From assembly GCA_022036555.1 (NCBI GenBank), contig CM039119.1:27493694-27557693 (forward strand): a DNA stretch of 64,000 nt. The letters run 5' to 3'. Under the pieces are notes generated by a model. That model was not told the DNA's origin, ran no database searches, and worked only from the letters and a program-made list of their open reading frames with translations. This document shows, piece by piece, positions 1 through 11,571 of this stretch (position 1 is its first letter; every line of letters begins with the position of its first letter). The stretch comes from Microstegium vimineum. Lineage: Eukaryota > Streptophyta > Magnoliopsida > Poales > Poaceae. The translations under genes were made by a program, and so were the position numbers.

Positions 1-44
1 CTGAGTCAAGACAAAAGAGTTATGTAGATAAGAGAACAAGAAAT

Positions 45-464
45 TTGCAATTTGCAAAAGGAGACCATGTGTACCTAAAAGTCACACCTATGAAAGGAGT
101 CACTCATTTTGGAGTCAAAGGAAAATTAGCACCTCGCTATGTTGGTCCATTCCTAGATCTAGAATGCATTGGCAAGGTGGCATACCATTTGAAGTTGCCT
201 GAGAATCTCTCAGCAAACCATGATGTATTTCATTTGTCTCAGTTAAAGAAGTGTCTTCAAGTTAAAGATACAGTTGTGGAAGTTGAAGGAGTTCAACTCG
301 AGCCTGATGTAACATACTCCGAATATCCAATTAGAGTACTTGACCAGAAAGATAGAATTACTCGTCAAAGAACTCTCAAATTCGACAAGATACAATGGAA
401 CCGGCATTCAGAAGAAGAAGCCACTTGGGAATCAGAAGATTATCTCTTAGAAAACTTTACATAA
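45..464 (+). pseudogene. Chromovirus polyprotein C-terminus (integrase tail and chromodomain), element I
   Basis: This is the last part of a Ty3/gypsy polyprotein; the upstream part lies outside the window, so the first Met is not a true start. Residues about 1-70 read like the integrase C-terminal domain of chromoviruses (GDHVYLKVTP, then KLAPRYVGPF, then YHLKLPENL and HDVFHLSQLKK). Residues about 95-139 resemble a chromodomain (YPIRVLDQKDR, then IQWNRHSEEEATWESEDYL). In this family the chromodomain directs integration into heterochromatin. A polypurine tract at 606-617 and an LTR start at 619 follow at the expected distance, so this is the 3' end of a plus-strand element. The visible segment has no break; the completeness of the rest is unknown. 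Confidence 0.88.
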
Positions 465-605
465 TTTTACGCTTCCATTAGTGATACTTCTGTGTAAACC
501 TTAGGACACACCTGTAATATGAAAAACAAGAAATAGAAAGTTTTTTATATGTTTCCTTTTCCATTACTTAACCTAGACTTCTAAATCTTGGGACGAGATT
601 TCTTT

Positions 606-617
606 AAGGGGGGAGGG
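606..617 (+). other. Polypurine tract of element I
   Basis: The run AAGGGGGGAGGG ends one base before the TGTAACACC LTR start at 619. Its position after the polyprotein and before the LTR fits the plus-strand primer of a plus-oriented Ty3 element. Confidence 0.75.
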
Positions 618-2059
618 TTGTAACACCTCTGGTGTTTAAACATTAAAACATGCCATGTCATCATATGCATTAAGCATCATACATGTCATTTGAGAACCTT
701 GTTATGCATTAAACTAAACAAGTTTATTTGATTGTGCTTAGTTTAGTTTGTGAATGCTTGAGAAGGATTAAAAGAAGTCCAAATTCAAAATTTATTTTAG
801 AAACCCTAATTTAAGGGGGGGGGGGTAAATAGTACCCCAACCATGAAAGTCAAAACTAAAAAGAATTAGCATATGGTTGTTAAAGAAAAGTTGTAGAGCT
901 CATTAAATCAATCAAAAGTTATTTTTTTGAAGATTTTCATGTGTTATTCAAAACTACGGAGTTATTGCAAAGGGGGTAATTAAATTTAAACTTGAATTCA
1001 AATTAATACACATTTTGAAAACTATATAGAATTTGAAAATCTTTATATTACCAAAGTTGTAGTTTATGAAAAATGTGACAACTTTTGTATTTTGACCTTT
1101 TCATGAAAACGCTTGGAAGGGGGTTTAATTTGTAAAATGGGACCGATGGCATTTCTATGATTTAGTGGAACAGTGCCCTAAGGCAGCGGGCAGCCACCTC
1201 CGCGTCGTGCATGGCGGATGCCGCGGATGCGCGCGACATGTATGCCCATCTTCGACCTTCTCATCGCCTGTCAGTGTTTCCACGACCTTTGGGACAACGC
1301 CGCGCACGTTCTGTACCCTTCCATTGGCCTCTATAAGTACCCTAGTGACCGGAACGAGCTTGCCTTTCCTTTGGTTTCCGCCACTGTGTCTATCTCCAAC
1401 TCCAGCGAGCTCTCATTCGCAAACTATCCACTGCCACCATCAACCAAGCACCCCACTGAGTTCGCTTTGACTCCTCTATCTCCTCAATCGCTTGAAAGAA
1501 ACCATAACCCTCTGTATTGCCCAGCGTATCATATTCTTCCTCGGCCCTGGAAAGATCTCCGTCGATCGGGTTCGACGTCTTTCGAGCTATACAGGAGCTC
1601 TCTTGTCCATTTGTTTAGCATTTCTTGATCCTTATCGCATTGTGGTTCTAATGCGCCTCTTGGTTTTTCAAATGACATACCGTAGCTCCGGGAACACCCT
1701 TGCGCCGTCGTTCTGCTCTGCCATAAGCTCAGTTCACGTCGTCAACCTCATCTAGCCTAGCTTGCTCTCGCTTGTTTAGTGTGTGCATCGTCTTCTGGGT
1801 CACCTTCTAGTAATACCTAGGTGCTTACTGGATCTTGTGCGGCTCTGTGTTGGGCTAGTCGCGAGCGCCGCCGTGTTCCATCATTGATGTGTCGTCAATG
1901 AACGTAGTTAGAGCTCCATAGGGTCATTTTGTTTCAATTAATGATGCTTTAGCTTCGTAGTGATGTCCTGAGCATGTCTATGTAATTGGTTGAGCTGTTC
2001 AAGCATCATACTCGCTGGCGTGTGCTCGACCGATCTCAGTCGTTCACCATTGCCACCGG

Positions 2060-2122
2060 TGTTGGGGATATTACCTCGGCATATCCCCAGGGACCTTATG
2101 GGCCTACCAACCACAAGATGGT
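2060..2122 (+). repeat. Left piece of element A 5' LTR
   Basis: This piece matches the first bases of the A 3' LTR at 13281 and of the C LTRs at 14930 and 21583 (TGTTGGGGATATTA, then ggcatatcccc). It ends at the B insertion point; the last five bases (2118-2122, ATGGT) are the left target duplication of B. Confidence 0.85.
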
Positions 2123-3596
2123 TGTTGGTATTTCTTATGACTATTGGATAAATCCGCAAGCGCACAGATTATATCGATGTAGCACTTCACCGGGAGTATT
2201 CCAGGTATCGTATTTTCCATGGGGAACGAGAAGTGATCTAACTAGGAATACGGGTATGTCCTATGATAGATCAAGGGAGTCTATGACAACTAGGTTGAGA
2301 GGTTCGATATAGCAAAGATATCTAACAAGGTATAGCTGGTTATACTGGCTTTATCAGCCCTTCTCTTGCAGGAGACGATGGGATAGATCAGTAAGAGATA
2401 TAACTCCGATCGGACCGCGCCATCATGTTGTATTGAGGACCTACCTTTTAAGAACTTATCTGACACGCGTGGTGGAATACAAAGGCTAGATAGAGTTGTC
2501 ACTTTCTACTAGCATCCACGAACAATCCACGCAATAAGCGGTTTACAAAGGTAAGATCTAGTCTACACACCACGTCTACACTATTCTTACTACTTTAACC
2601 CTTGCATAAGATTAAAGCACTCTACTTAAAGTAAAGCGATGAACAAGCATGAAAAGGTGTATAACAGCTAACCCAGACTTAGAATATCAAATACTATAAA
2701 GAACTCGGAAGAAGTCACTTACAAGAGCTGAACTTACAAGAGACTCGCATCCTCCAAGGAAGAACGCCGGAGAAGATTCCCGACAGGCCCGAGGCTTTCT
2801 CCAGAAGACCTTCCTCACTCTCCTCCAACTAGCATAGCACTACTAGAGAGCTCCGCTAAGAGACTAAGGAGTAGTGTTTCTCCAATGAGCATGAGTGAGA
2901 GTGGGGGCCTAGGGGGTCTATTTATAGCTAGAGGTGGAGTAGGGGCTACTCCGGTGCCACGTCAGCGATCCGCGTCACCTTCATCAAGCACCGTTGGGTC
3001 CAACTGACTTCAGAACCGCCTAAGGATCAAGGGTGTTGATGTGGGGAGTAGGTAAGTCGGTTGGTGAGGTGAAACCGCCATATGGTGGTTTGGGTGAACC
3101 ACTAACTGGCCTGTGGGCCCTCCTGGGCCTTCTAGAAGATGGCCCAGTGCTCAGGGGTTAAGTGGGGGCCTGGTGGGCCCACCTATGGATCGGCCGAACC
3201 CCATGTGGGGTATGTGGGCCACCTCTTCCTCCTGGATACTGGTCCCACCTGTCATATGCCTTGGATGTCAGTTCTAAGTTGAGTTGTCACGTTAAACTCC
3301 TTGATGTGGGCCCATGGATCCTTGTGATGTGAATCTGGACCATTGAGAGGAGATACACTTGGATCCAAGGGTAGAGAGTGTTCCAAAGGGTGGATCTTGG
3401 ATCATGGTGGCTTGGGAGGCCAAGTGGCCCCACAAGGTGGTCGGCCGACCCCCTGTGTGGGCCAACTGGCTCCCAAATGTCCCCTATTGTCAGTTTATTT
3501 GGCACAATATGATCAGGTTATGCTTGCTTTCCTTGGAGAATGAGGATGTTGACGGTATTTTGATGGTGACAAAATAGCTCTTAATTACCGTCAACA
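2123..3596 (-). repeat. Element B 3' LTR (left copy)
   Basis: This 1474-bp LTR is near-identical to 9664-11175; the main difference is a gap of about 30 bp near 3500, where the right copy has extra sequence at about 11035-11075. It holds one copy of the GGTCGGCCGACC palindrome (3439-3450). Confidence 0.88.
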
Positions 3597-6500
3597 AGAT
3601 CCCACATACTTACCTCTTTGCTCGTCCTCGAGTAAAGGTTAAAAGATAACAAGACTATCCTATTCAAAGTATAAAGCAAACATAAAGATTCATTCAAGAC
3701 ATTTTGTCATACCAATGGGATATGTGGTATTGGCTAAAATATATCCTTGAGAAGTTGAGAAATGGAACAGTTTTCAAGGCAAAGTCATCTTCCCAAATCA
3801 TATTTTAGTACTTGGAGTTTTTGATAAATTTTTCAAAAGAAAGCTCATAAGTCAACTTACTCCTCATATAGCACTCTAGATCACTCAAGGTGTATGAATC
3901 CTTACCAAGGCATAACATGAGGTTGCCTTCTTTTTTATCTGCCTACTTCTAAAAGGCTTATATGGAGCTTAGGTAGGGATAAACAATGTAGCATACTTAC
4001 CTTGCATATATTGTAAAGTCAAATTCTAGATCCAAGGAAAGAAATGTCATACACTTAGATCAAGATGTGCAAGTGTGTGGAAACATGGCGAATGATCAAA
4101 ACTCCTTTATAAGATCTCTCTTTCTAACTTATAATTTTGAGACATAGCTATCTTTATTTTTTCTTTTTCTATGAGCCTTGATTTGCTCATCATCATTCAT
4201 TTTTTTCTAAGACTTGGGACCTTCATGTGCCCCTATTTTTTCATATATTTTCATAAGTTTGCATAGTCTATGTCTCATTGACTAACAACATATACAAGAG
4301 AGAGAATTTCTATTAGAACATGGAGTATGAACTATGTGGAAAATGAAAGGCATGTTTCTGTGTACTTCCAGTGTAGAAGCAGCATGTATATGTGGCGTGT
4401 ACGTGATCTTGATCTTGGGAGCATGATAAATCTCTCAACAAGGGTCACAAAACTTGACCAAACTCAACACAAAGCAAGCAGCTTATGTAGAAAGCTTATA
4501 TCATGAAAGAGCATATATGGCTTTGGTAGGAATTTTCTCACTATAGAGGAGTAGTAACATTATGGTTTTATGACGTTTTCAAAAGTTAATCTCCAAGAAC
4601 CTTAAATAGATAGGGTATGAATCATGAGCCGAGAACTATATCACATTAATCAACAACCTAGTCAATATGGTTCCCTATCAAGATATTTTCCCACTAGCAT
4701 AAGCAAAAGCAAGAATTCTTCTTTATGACGCTTTTACCCTCAAAACGTCATAGATCATGTCACTTTTCAAAATTTTAATTTTGGATGCGATCTTCTTGTT
4801 TTATTCAATATTAAAAGGAAATTAAGCTAAGTGATGAATTTCATGAAGAAATTATTTTTATTTCATTTTTATTAAAAGAGAAAATGAGTAAACAAATGAA
4901 AAAACATAAAGGGAAAATGGAGAGACGTGGCAAACCAGTCAGAATAGATGTTTGAAGTTGAAAGGATGTTGGCTGGTGGGCCCGGGGCCTATAGGCACGG
5001 TTGGCCGACCGCCCTACTGGTCCATTTGGCCACTCCGGTCTCTGCAATAGAATTCCTTACCTCTGAATGTTGATTCACTCTGTCTGTTCTGAATTTTGGC
5101 CTCCAAAGTGGATCGGCCGATCCACAAAAGTGGCCATTTCGGACCAATTTTTTCATGGGATGTGTCATGACCATGTAAATCATGATTCCATGTTCAATCT
5201 GGTGAAATAGTATGTTGGGGTGTCGACCGATACCCCCATACTTGTTTCACAGCATACTACAACACAAGACAGAGAGAGATCAAATGCAGGGGTTCTGCTG
5301 GGGTAAGATACCAGCAGAACCAAGAGTATCTTTTATCATTGATAGCCTAGGTGTATGAGTGATAGACTATCAAGCCTAAATATCTTGTTGCTATGAAGGT
5401 CTAAGGTGATCCAAGGGAGAAGATGGAGAGAGAAGGTCCTATGGCCTTAGCATTAGGGATGACAAGCATCTCTTCATGCTTTCTTCTATCAAGGCCATGC
5501 GGCAGGTTATGCCGGTGGCTCTAGAGGATGGTTAAAGAGAAGGAGGGGCAAGGAGATCCTCTCTCTCAAAGACTTTGGATAAGAGCTTGACCTTTGCATT
5601 AGTGATAATGCGAAAGTCATTAAAGCTATCTTCAAGACCGAGACACCCCATTCTCTCCTCAGAAACCTTTTCTTCTAAGTTGGTAAAGCTTTCTTTGGCA
5701 ACAACACATAGAAACTTTTCCATATCGCTCTTCTTCTTGGCGGAACCATGGTAAGGTCAAGGGAGTTGAGAAGGGAAGCAAGAGAAGATGGAATTTCTAC
5801 TAGTGGTGAAGAAGAACAAGGTAAGAGGAGGAAGAAGGAAAGGGAGAGGTAAAGAAGATAGAATCCAAAGCCCTTTGCCTCTATTTTCACTTGGATCGTG
5901 CCGGAAACAGGAGAGAACTATTGATCTAACGCTCAGGAGTACTGAGCTTAGCTGAAGGACCAAATCCACGGTCGGTCGACCGCTTTTAGAGAGATTTGGC
6001 TCGACCGATCATGGATTGGAGGTCCCACGGGTCAGGTGAGTCAGGTTGTGAAGTTTCGAGCTGTTTGGCCCAAACTCATGGTCGGCCGACCGCCTTTAGA
6101 GGCCAAATGGGCCGAACTTTTTCGAGGGGTAAGTCAAGGCTAAGTCTAGGCCATTTCTAAAGTTATTTTTGAAATTTGAACAAAAAAGTTAAAACATGTA
6201 GATTTTAGTTCTAAATGAGATTAAAAACAAAATCTATCATGTCACTTTCATGCTCAGGTGATTCATGTTCATAAAAAGATTTAAGACATTGACCATTTAC
6301 CTTCAAAGGTGTTGAGACGTAATCTCGAAGCGTGACGATTCTTGCGTCACGATATTGAGGATGACGAATGATCTTTTTTCTGTGAATCATTGCATTGTAC
6401 TTAGACCTTTTTCTCCATTCATTGCCTCTCTCCTGCGAAGGATTAGTGGACAACACATACCCGAAGGAATTCACGAATGATTCAAAGTAGGGGCATTATT

Positions 6501-7523
6501 GTCATAGAGGACATCTTTTATGCTGTAGAAAAGTTGGCTTTAGCATTTTAGCACATCACAAGATGTTCCCTCATTGTTCACCAATTAGTTAAGCAAGGTT
6601 AAGGCAAAGATGTGTAAGATTATTTCAAAACTACCTCAAACCTTGATTTTTCTCTTATGAATGATCTCATGACTTAACCACCAAAGTTGTGAAGTTATCT
6701 TACATGGGTTAGTCCAAAAGCACAACCAAATTCCATACAAGTTTACTTTTGGTTCATTAATCAAACTTGACACCATGTCAAATTTGATCAAGGAAAGCTA
6801 TTTAACCTACGCACCATGCTTAATTTAAAGAGCTTTTGGAAGCAAGATCTCTACTCCCAAACCAAAGCATACTTATAAAAGTACAAGGAAGCATGAAAGA
6901 ATAAAGAGAGTCATTTTAAGAAGAGACAAGAGCATGAATGGTGAACCATATGAGCATTTGCATTTTTTTTCTTTTTAGTTTTTGTGACTTAACAAGATGA
7001 GCAAGGTATAAAGAGAAAACAAGGTAGAGACAACCAAACAAAATTAAACAATGAAGCATGACATCAATTTCTTCGAGAAATCCACTCCCCCATACTTGGA
7101 TTTTGCAACATTTTACAATGTGAAAATCCAAGTCTAGGATGTAAAATTTTCTTTTAAATTTGTTTCATTATTGAAGGATGTTTGGTTGAACATACCTTGT
7201 GTTTTGCTCCATTGTTCTTTTTGTTTAAACCTGAAATGGTTAGTGACAAAAATACCCGAAGGAACAATTTCACAAATATTCCATTAATCTCATTTTACAA
7301 AGTCATTTTATTCATTTTAGAATTTTGGAAAACATTTTTATTTTGTTTTATATATTTTTATTACTATCATTTTTTAATTAATTAATTTATTATTATTAAT
7401 TAATTATTATTATTTTTTGTTAATAAGCAAACTTTAACAAAAAAGAAGAAGACTTGGGTTAGCTCCCAAAAGTGCTTAATTTTAAGACACAAGCTTGTCT
7501 TTGGGAAACCTTCAAGTTGCAAC
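3597..7523 (-). other. Non-coding internal region of element B
   Basis: No convincing coding sequence was found. Next to the LTR, 3610-3645 on the minus strand reads ACTCGAGGACGAGCAAAG, a partly palindromic phrase found before the 3' LTR of many grass Tat/Athila-type elements. The rest is AT-rich, with an (A/T)-only stretch around 7320-7420. Three or four copies of a palindromic GGTCGGCCGACC-like unit occur (around 5000, 5111, 5970 and 6080). Short minus-strand frames at 5532-5969 lack recognisable domains. Confidence 0.6.
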
Positions 7524-8357
7524 TTATGTTGGTGAAGCGGTTTCCCCTTCAACTCCAACATTTCCAAACCTATCCTCAAGACCAACACCACTACGAGACT
7601 TGCAAAATTTGTGGTAGACAAACACATCTACAACCAACCTTACAAAGATTTTTGAAACCAGAAGCATGAAGAGGATGTAGATCATGTGTGTGGTGATGGT
7701 AGATGGAAGGATTGATTTGGGAGATTTCTCATTTGAGCATGGATTTGACTGGAAGATCGGGGCATAACTTCCATGCTCATTAACATCATTCTCCCTTTCA
7801 AGGTGTGGGTGAGCACTTCCTTTCTCATGACATTTCAAGTCATCCTCAAAACTTGAGTGGGTCATGGCCGTTGGCGAGATTGACATGAGCTCACCCCTTG
7901 GATCAAGAACTGGTTTGGATTCTAACCTTTTAATGAGAGGTCGAGAAGACCAAACGGGTAGATAATCTTCACCTATTCTCTGACCAAGCTTCTCATTTCC
8001 TAAAGTGTTCTCCAAGATTCTCATGATTGGCCTTCCGAAAAAAGTGAGATGAAAGTAAAGTCCAGGAAGGTCAAAGATATGGAAATCTAGGAAGATCTTG
8101 AGATCATCAACCATCACAAGAACATTATGAAGGACTCCTAAACAATCAAGGATTTGACCATTGGGGAGTCTACGGTGTTTTTGTGATTGGGATATATGAT
8201 TCTTTGATGATATTGGAACATGAAAATGAGGAATGATGTTGATCCCGAGGCTAGGATCGTAGCAAATTTCACCATTAATGCCCAACACTTGACTGGACAT
8301 TCTTCTTACATGTGTTGGCATTTTAGTGACTTCTTTTGAAGACTCGGCTTTATCCAA
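7524..8357 (-). pseudogene. Degenerate retropepsin-like region of element B
   Basis: The 277-codon minus frame shows the order seen in Athila-type proteases: RLPNGQILDCLGVLHNV, then VMVDDLKIFLDFHIFDLP, then LTFFGRPIMRILENT. This resembles the flap-to-C-terminal half of a retropepsin ending in a GRP motif. The catalytic D-T/S-G that should precede it is absent, and the N-terminal part instead reads CYDPSLGINIIPHFHVPIS. It is therefore probably inactive. It lies just downstream of gag on the same strand, the normal gag-pro order. A wholly lineage-specific protein cannot be excluded, but the GRP context and position favour a decayed protease. Confidence 0.55.
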
Positions 8358-8430
8358 CCATTCCTGGCTTACAACGGTAGACAGAGGCTCTAATCGTTGA
8401 TTATGCTCTTCTTGGTCAGATTTATGACTA

Positions 8431-8652
8431 TCATGGCTTCCATGCCTCGGGTGTAGAATTGGGTTCGTAGGATAAGTCAGAGGTGGGCATAGAGAAGGAG
8501 AGGATAGATTTGGCTTCTAAACGCTTGAGTTCTTCTATAAGCTCACTTGTCATTTCTTCATCAAATATCCCAGGCTTTTCCTGATGTGCCATGTGGGAAG
8601 TCGAGGCATAAGATGATGTTGATTTGGGAGGTTTTTGAAGAGATCCCTTCAT
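8431..8652 (-). pseudogene. Linker between gag and protease-like region, element B
   Basis: A 73-codon minus frame lies between gag and the protease-like region. It is Ser/Pro-rich with an acidic helical stretch (EEMTSELIEELKRLEAK). No zinc knuckle is visible. It is assigned to the same polyprotein only by position and strand. Confidence 0.35.
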
Positions 8653-8858
8653 GAGAGGTCTAGAAAGATGTTTCTTAGAAGGTCTCTTTATGAAAGGATC
8701 ATTTTGGGAATTCCCAAAACCAGCAAGATCAGATGAGAGGTTGGCCTCGAACTCGAAGGAATGGTTTAGATACTAGATTTCTTCTTCCTTCGAGATTTGT
8801 GGTATTTGTGGTTCGGGATCGATGGCAGAATCTTTGGATAGAAATGGTGGTGATTCAG

Positions 8859-9554
8859 CTATCGAGGATTCTTTTCTAGGGGCTGGTTTTTGTTCTTCCT
8901 TGGGTCCTTCATTATAATCGTTAGTAGAGGGGGTGTTCGCAAGAATCTTTGTAAGAAGATTCTTCCCTGCACTAACGGATAAACACAGGAAGGCTCCCCG
9001 AAAGTTATATCAAGAATTTGTGCGGAATCTTTGCTAAGACCGCCATAAAAGTGTTGTAACAATGTTGGCTCGGTTATAGCAATATCAGGGCCAGATGATG
9101 ATAGCTCTAAAAGACGGGCCCATGCCGCACCAACAGGTTCTTTCTCCTTTTGTGAGAAGTTGATGACCTCTTTTTGAAGATGAACAACGCGAGGAATAGG
9201 GAAGAAAGTTAGGCATAATTTGGATTGTAATCTTTCCCATTCTCTGTTTACACTACCTACGTTGCGAAGGTACCATCGTTTGGCTATTCCCGTCAAAGAA
9301 ACCGGAAATAGCTTCCACTTAAGGGTACCTCGCCTCATCCCTTAGATGTTGAGACATGAACACAATTGTTCAAAGTCACGTAGGTGAGTGTAAGGATTTT
9401 CATCTTCATCCCCAGAAAAAGGTTGTTCCCGAACTTTGGCTATGAAGCTAGGGTGAGGCTCATAGCTAAGTGAAAGGATGGGATGGGATGATGGTGGTGG
9501 TTCCAAACTATGGCCCTTTGGAAAAGTAAGATGAGAGATGGATGGTTCGTTCAT
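8859..9554 (-). pseudogene. Gag of element B (retrotransposon gag domain), one nonsense codon
   Basis: Translation most likely starts at the ATG at 9554 (MNEPSISHLTF), about 80 bases inside the primer site. The frame carries the retrotransposon gag signature: ENPYTHLRDFEQLC, then LKWKLFPVSLTGIAKRWY, a W-rich helix, KEVINFSQKEKEPVGAAWAR, and LLQHFYGGLS. It forms the particle shell in this family. The frame is interrupted once, by TAA at 9342-9344, and continues in the same frame on either side. The expected residue in relatives is Gln, so a single C-to-T change explains it. Gag is followed by the protease-like region but by no pol genes. Confidence 0.78.
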
Positions 9555-9637
9555 GGTGTATATGAAAAGGATAAAATGAAAAGAAAGATAAAACAAGGAT
9601 AATAGGACCAAAGGATACTAGTTAAAACAGCTACGGT

Positions 9638-9655
9638 TCCCCAGTAACGGAGCCA
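9638..9655 (-). other. Primer binding site of element B (tRNA-Asp type)
   Basis: The minus strand reads TGGCTCCGTTACTGGGGA, eight bases inside the 5' LTR end. It differs at three positions from the tRNA-Asp-complementary site used by Athila-group elements (TGGCGCCGTTGCCGGGGA), supporting the group assignment. Confidence 0.75.
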
Positions 9656-9663
9656 GAAATGGT

Positions 9664-11175
9664 TGTTGGTATTTCTTATGACTATTGGATAAATCCACAA
9701 GCGCACATATTATACCGATGTAGCACTTCACCAGGAGTATTCCAGGTATCGTATTTTCCACGGGGAACGAGAAGTGATCTAACTAGGAATACGGGTATGT
9801 CCTATGATGGATCAAGGGAGACTATGATAACTGGGTTGAGAGGTTCGATATAGCAAAGATATCTAACAAGGTATAGCTGATTATACTGGCTTTATCAGCC
9901 CTTCTCTTGTAGGAGGCAATGGGATAGATCAGTAAGAGATATAACTCCAACCGGACCGCGCCATCATGTTGTATTGAGGCCCTACCTTTTAAGAACTTAT
10001 CTAACACGCGTGGTGGAATACAAAGGCTAGATAGAGCTGTAACTTTCTACTAGCATCCACGAACAATCCACGCGATAAGCGGTTTACAAAGGTCAGATCT
10101 AGTCTAGACACCACGTCTACACTATTTTTACTACTTTAACCCTTGCATAAGATTAAAGCATTCTACTTAAAGTAAAGCGATGAACAAGCAGGAAAAGGTG
10201 TATAACAGCTAACCCAGACTTAGAATATCAAATACTATAAAGAACTCGGAAGAAGTCACTTACAAGAGCTAAACTTACAAGAGACTCGCATCCGCTGAGG
10301 AAGAACTCCGGAGAAGATTCCCGACTGGCCCGGGGCTTTCTCCAGAAGACCTTCCTCACTCTCCTCCAACTAGCATAGCACTACTAGAGAGCTCCGCTAA
10401 GAGACTAAGGAGTAGTGTTTCTCCAATGAGGCATGAGTGAGAGTGAGGGCCTAGGGGGTCTATTTATAGCTAGAGGTGGAGTAGGGGCTACTCCGGTGCC
10501 ACGTCCGCGATCCGCGTCACCATCATCAAGCACCGTTGGATCCAACCGACTTCAGAACCGCCTAAGGATCAAGGGTGTTGATGTGGGGAGTAGGTAAGTC
10601 GGTTGGTGAGGTGAAACCGCCATATGGTGGTTCGGCTGAACCACTAACTGGCCTGTGGACCCTCCTGGGCCTTCTAGAATATGGCCCAGTGCTCAGGGGT
10701 TAAGTGGGGGCCTGGTGGGCCCCACCTATGGATCGGACGAACCCCATGTGGGGTATGTGGGCCACCTCTGCCTCCTGGATACTGGTCCCACCTGTCATAT
10801 GCCTTGGATGTCGGTTCTAAGTTGAGTTGTCACGTTAAACTCCTTGATGTGGGCCCATGGATCCTTGTGATGTGAATCTGGACCATTGAGAGGAGATACA
10901 CTTGGATCCAAGGGTAGAGAGTGTTCCAAAGGGCGGATCTTGGATCATAAGGGCTTGGGAGGCCAAGTGGCCCCACAAGGTGGTCGGCCGACCCCCTATG
11001 TGGGCCCACTGGCTCCCAAATGTCCCCTATTGTCATTACTTGCATCAAATATTCATGGGACATGTGGAACTAGTTATTTGGCACAATATGATCAGGTTAT
11101 GCTTGCTTTCCTTGGAGAATGAGGATGTTGATGGTATTTTGAATGTGACAAAATAGCGCTTAATTACCGTCAACA
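9664..11175 (-). repeat. Element B 5' LTR (right copy)
   Basis: The 1512-bp copy matches 2123-3596. As the LTR adjoining the primer site and gag, it is the promoter-bearing one for minus-strand transcription. It contains the GGTCGGCCGACC palindrome at 10982-10993. Confidence 0.88.
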
Positions 11176-11551
11176 ATGGCCCGACCCACAAGACGTAGAC
11201 GTGCAACACACGACGTGCACCGCACGAATATTACCATATTGGCTACTTTACTTGTAACTCTGTCCCTTCGGCATATATAAGGAGGGACAGGGGACCCCCC
11301 AAAACACAATCTCTAGATCCCTCAGATCTCTCTCTCAGATCATCTACGGATCTTTTAACCTAGTACTCAGATCAATCCAGCCACCAGAACACAGGACGTA
11401 GGGTATTATGGTGATTTGTCGGCCCGAACCTGTCTAAATCACCGTGTCTACGCTCTCTGTGTTACGCTTGATCGTCGTCGCCACACCTCCGCCTACAATA
11501 TACTACCGTAGGGTACCCCCTAGGTAGGTTGCGACGCATATTTCGTCGACA
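11176..11551 (+). repeat. Right piece of element A 5' LTR
   Basis: It continues the A LTR from ATGGCCCGACCC and ends TCGTCGACA before the primer site. A TATA box (TATATAA, 11274-11280) precedes a pyrimidine-rich leader. The first five bases are the right target duplication of B. Confidence 0.87.
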
Positions 11552-11552
11552 A

Positions 11553-11571
11553 TTGGCACGCCAGGTAGGGG
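11553..11571 (+). other. Primer binding site of element A
   Basis: It reads ttggcacgccaggtagggg, one base different from the site in element C (15432-15450), and lies one base after the LTR. This is the usual Tat-type site of grasses; I do not assign the tRNA. Confidence 0.82.

Larger units (their letters stand above)
2123..11175 (-). mobile_element. Element B: Athila-like LTR element with gag and degenerate protease, no pol
   Basis: Both LTRs begin TGTTGGTATT and end GTCAACA: 2123-3596 and 9664-11175. The flanks ATGGT (2118-2122) and ATGGC (11176-11180) are a target duplication with one later change; the uninterrupted sequence at the same place in the A 3' LTR reads ATGGC. Gag, primer site and protease-like frame are all on the minus strand, so the right LTR is the 5' LTR. 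The primer site and gag resemble the Athila group. No RT, RNase H or integrase was found in the 6 kb between the LTRs, so B is non-autonomous. The internal half nearest the 3' LTR is AT-rich and non-coding. Confidence 0.87.

Noticed and set aside
1165..1755. Three overlapping plus-strand frames of 87-136 codons
   Set aside because: They lie within the LTR of element I and show no domain; the region reads like the GC-rich transcribed part of a long LTR.
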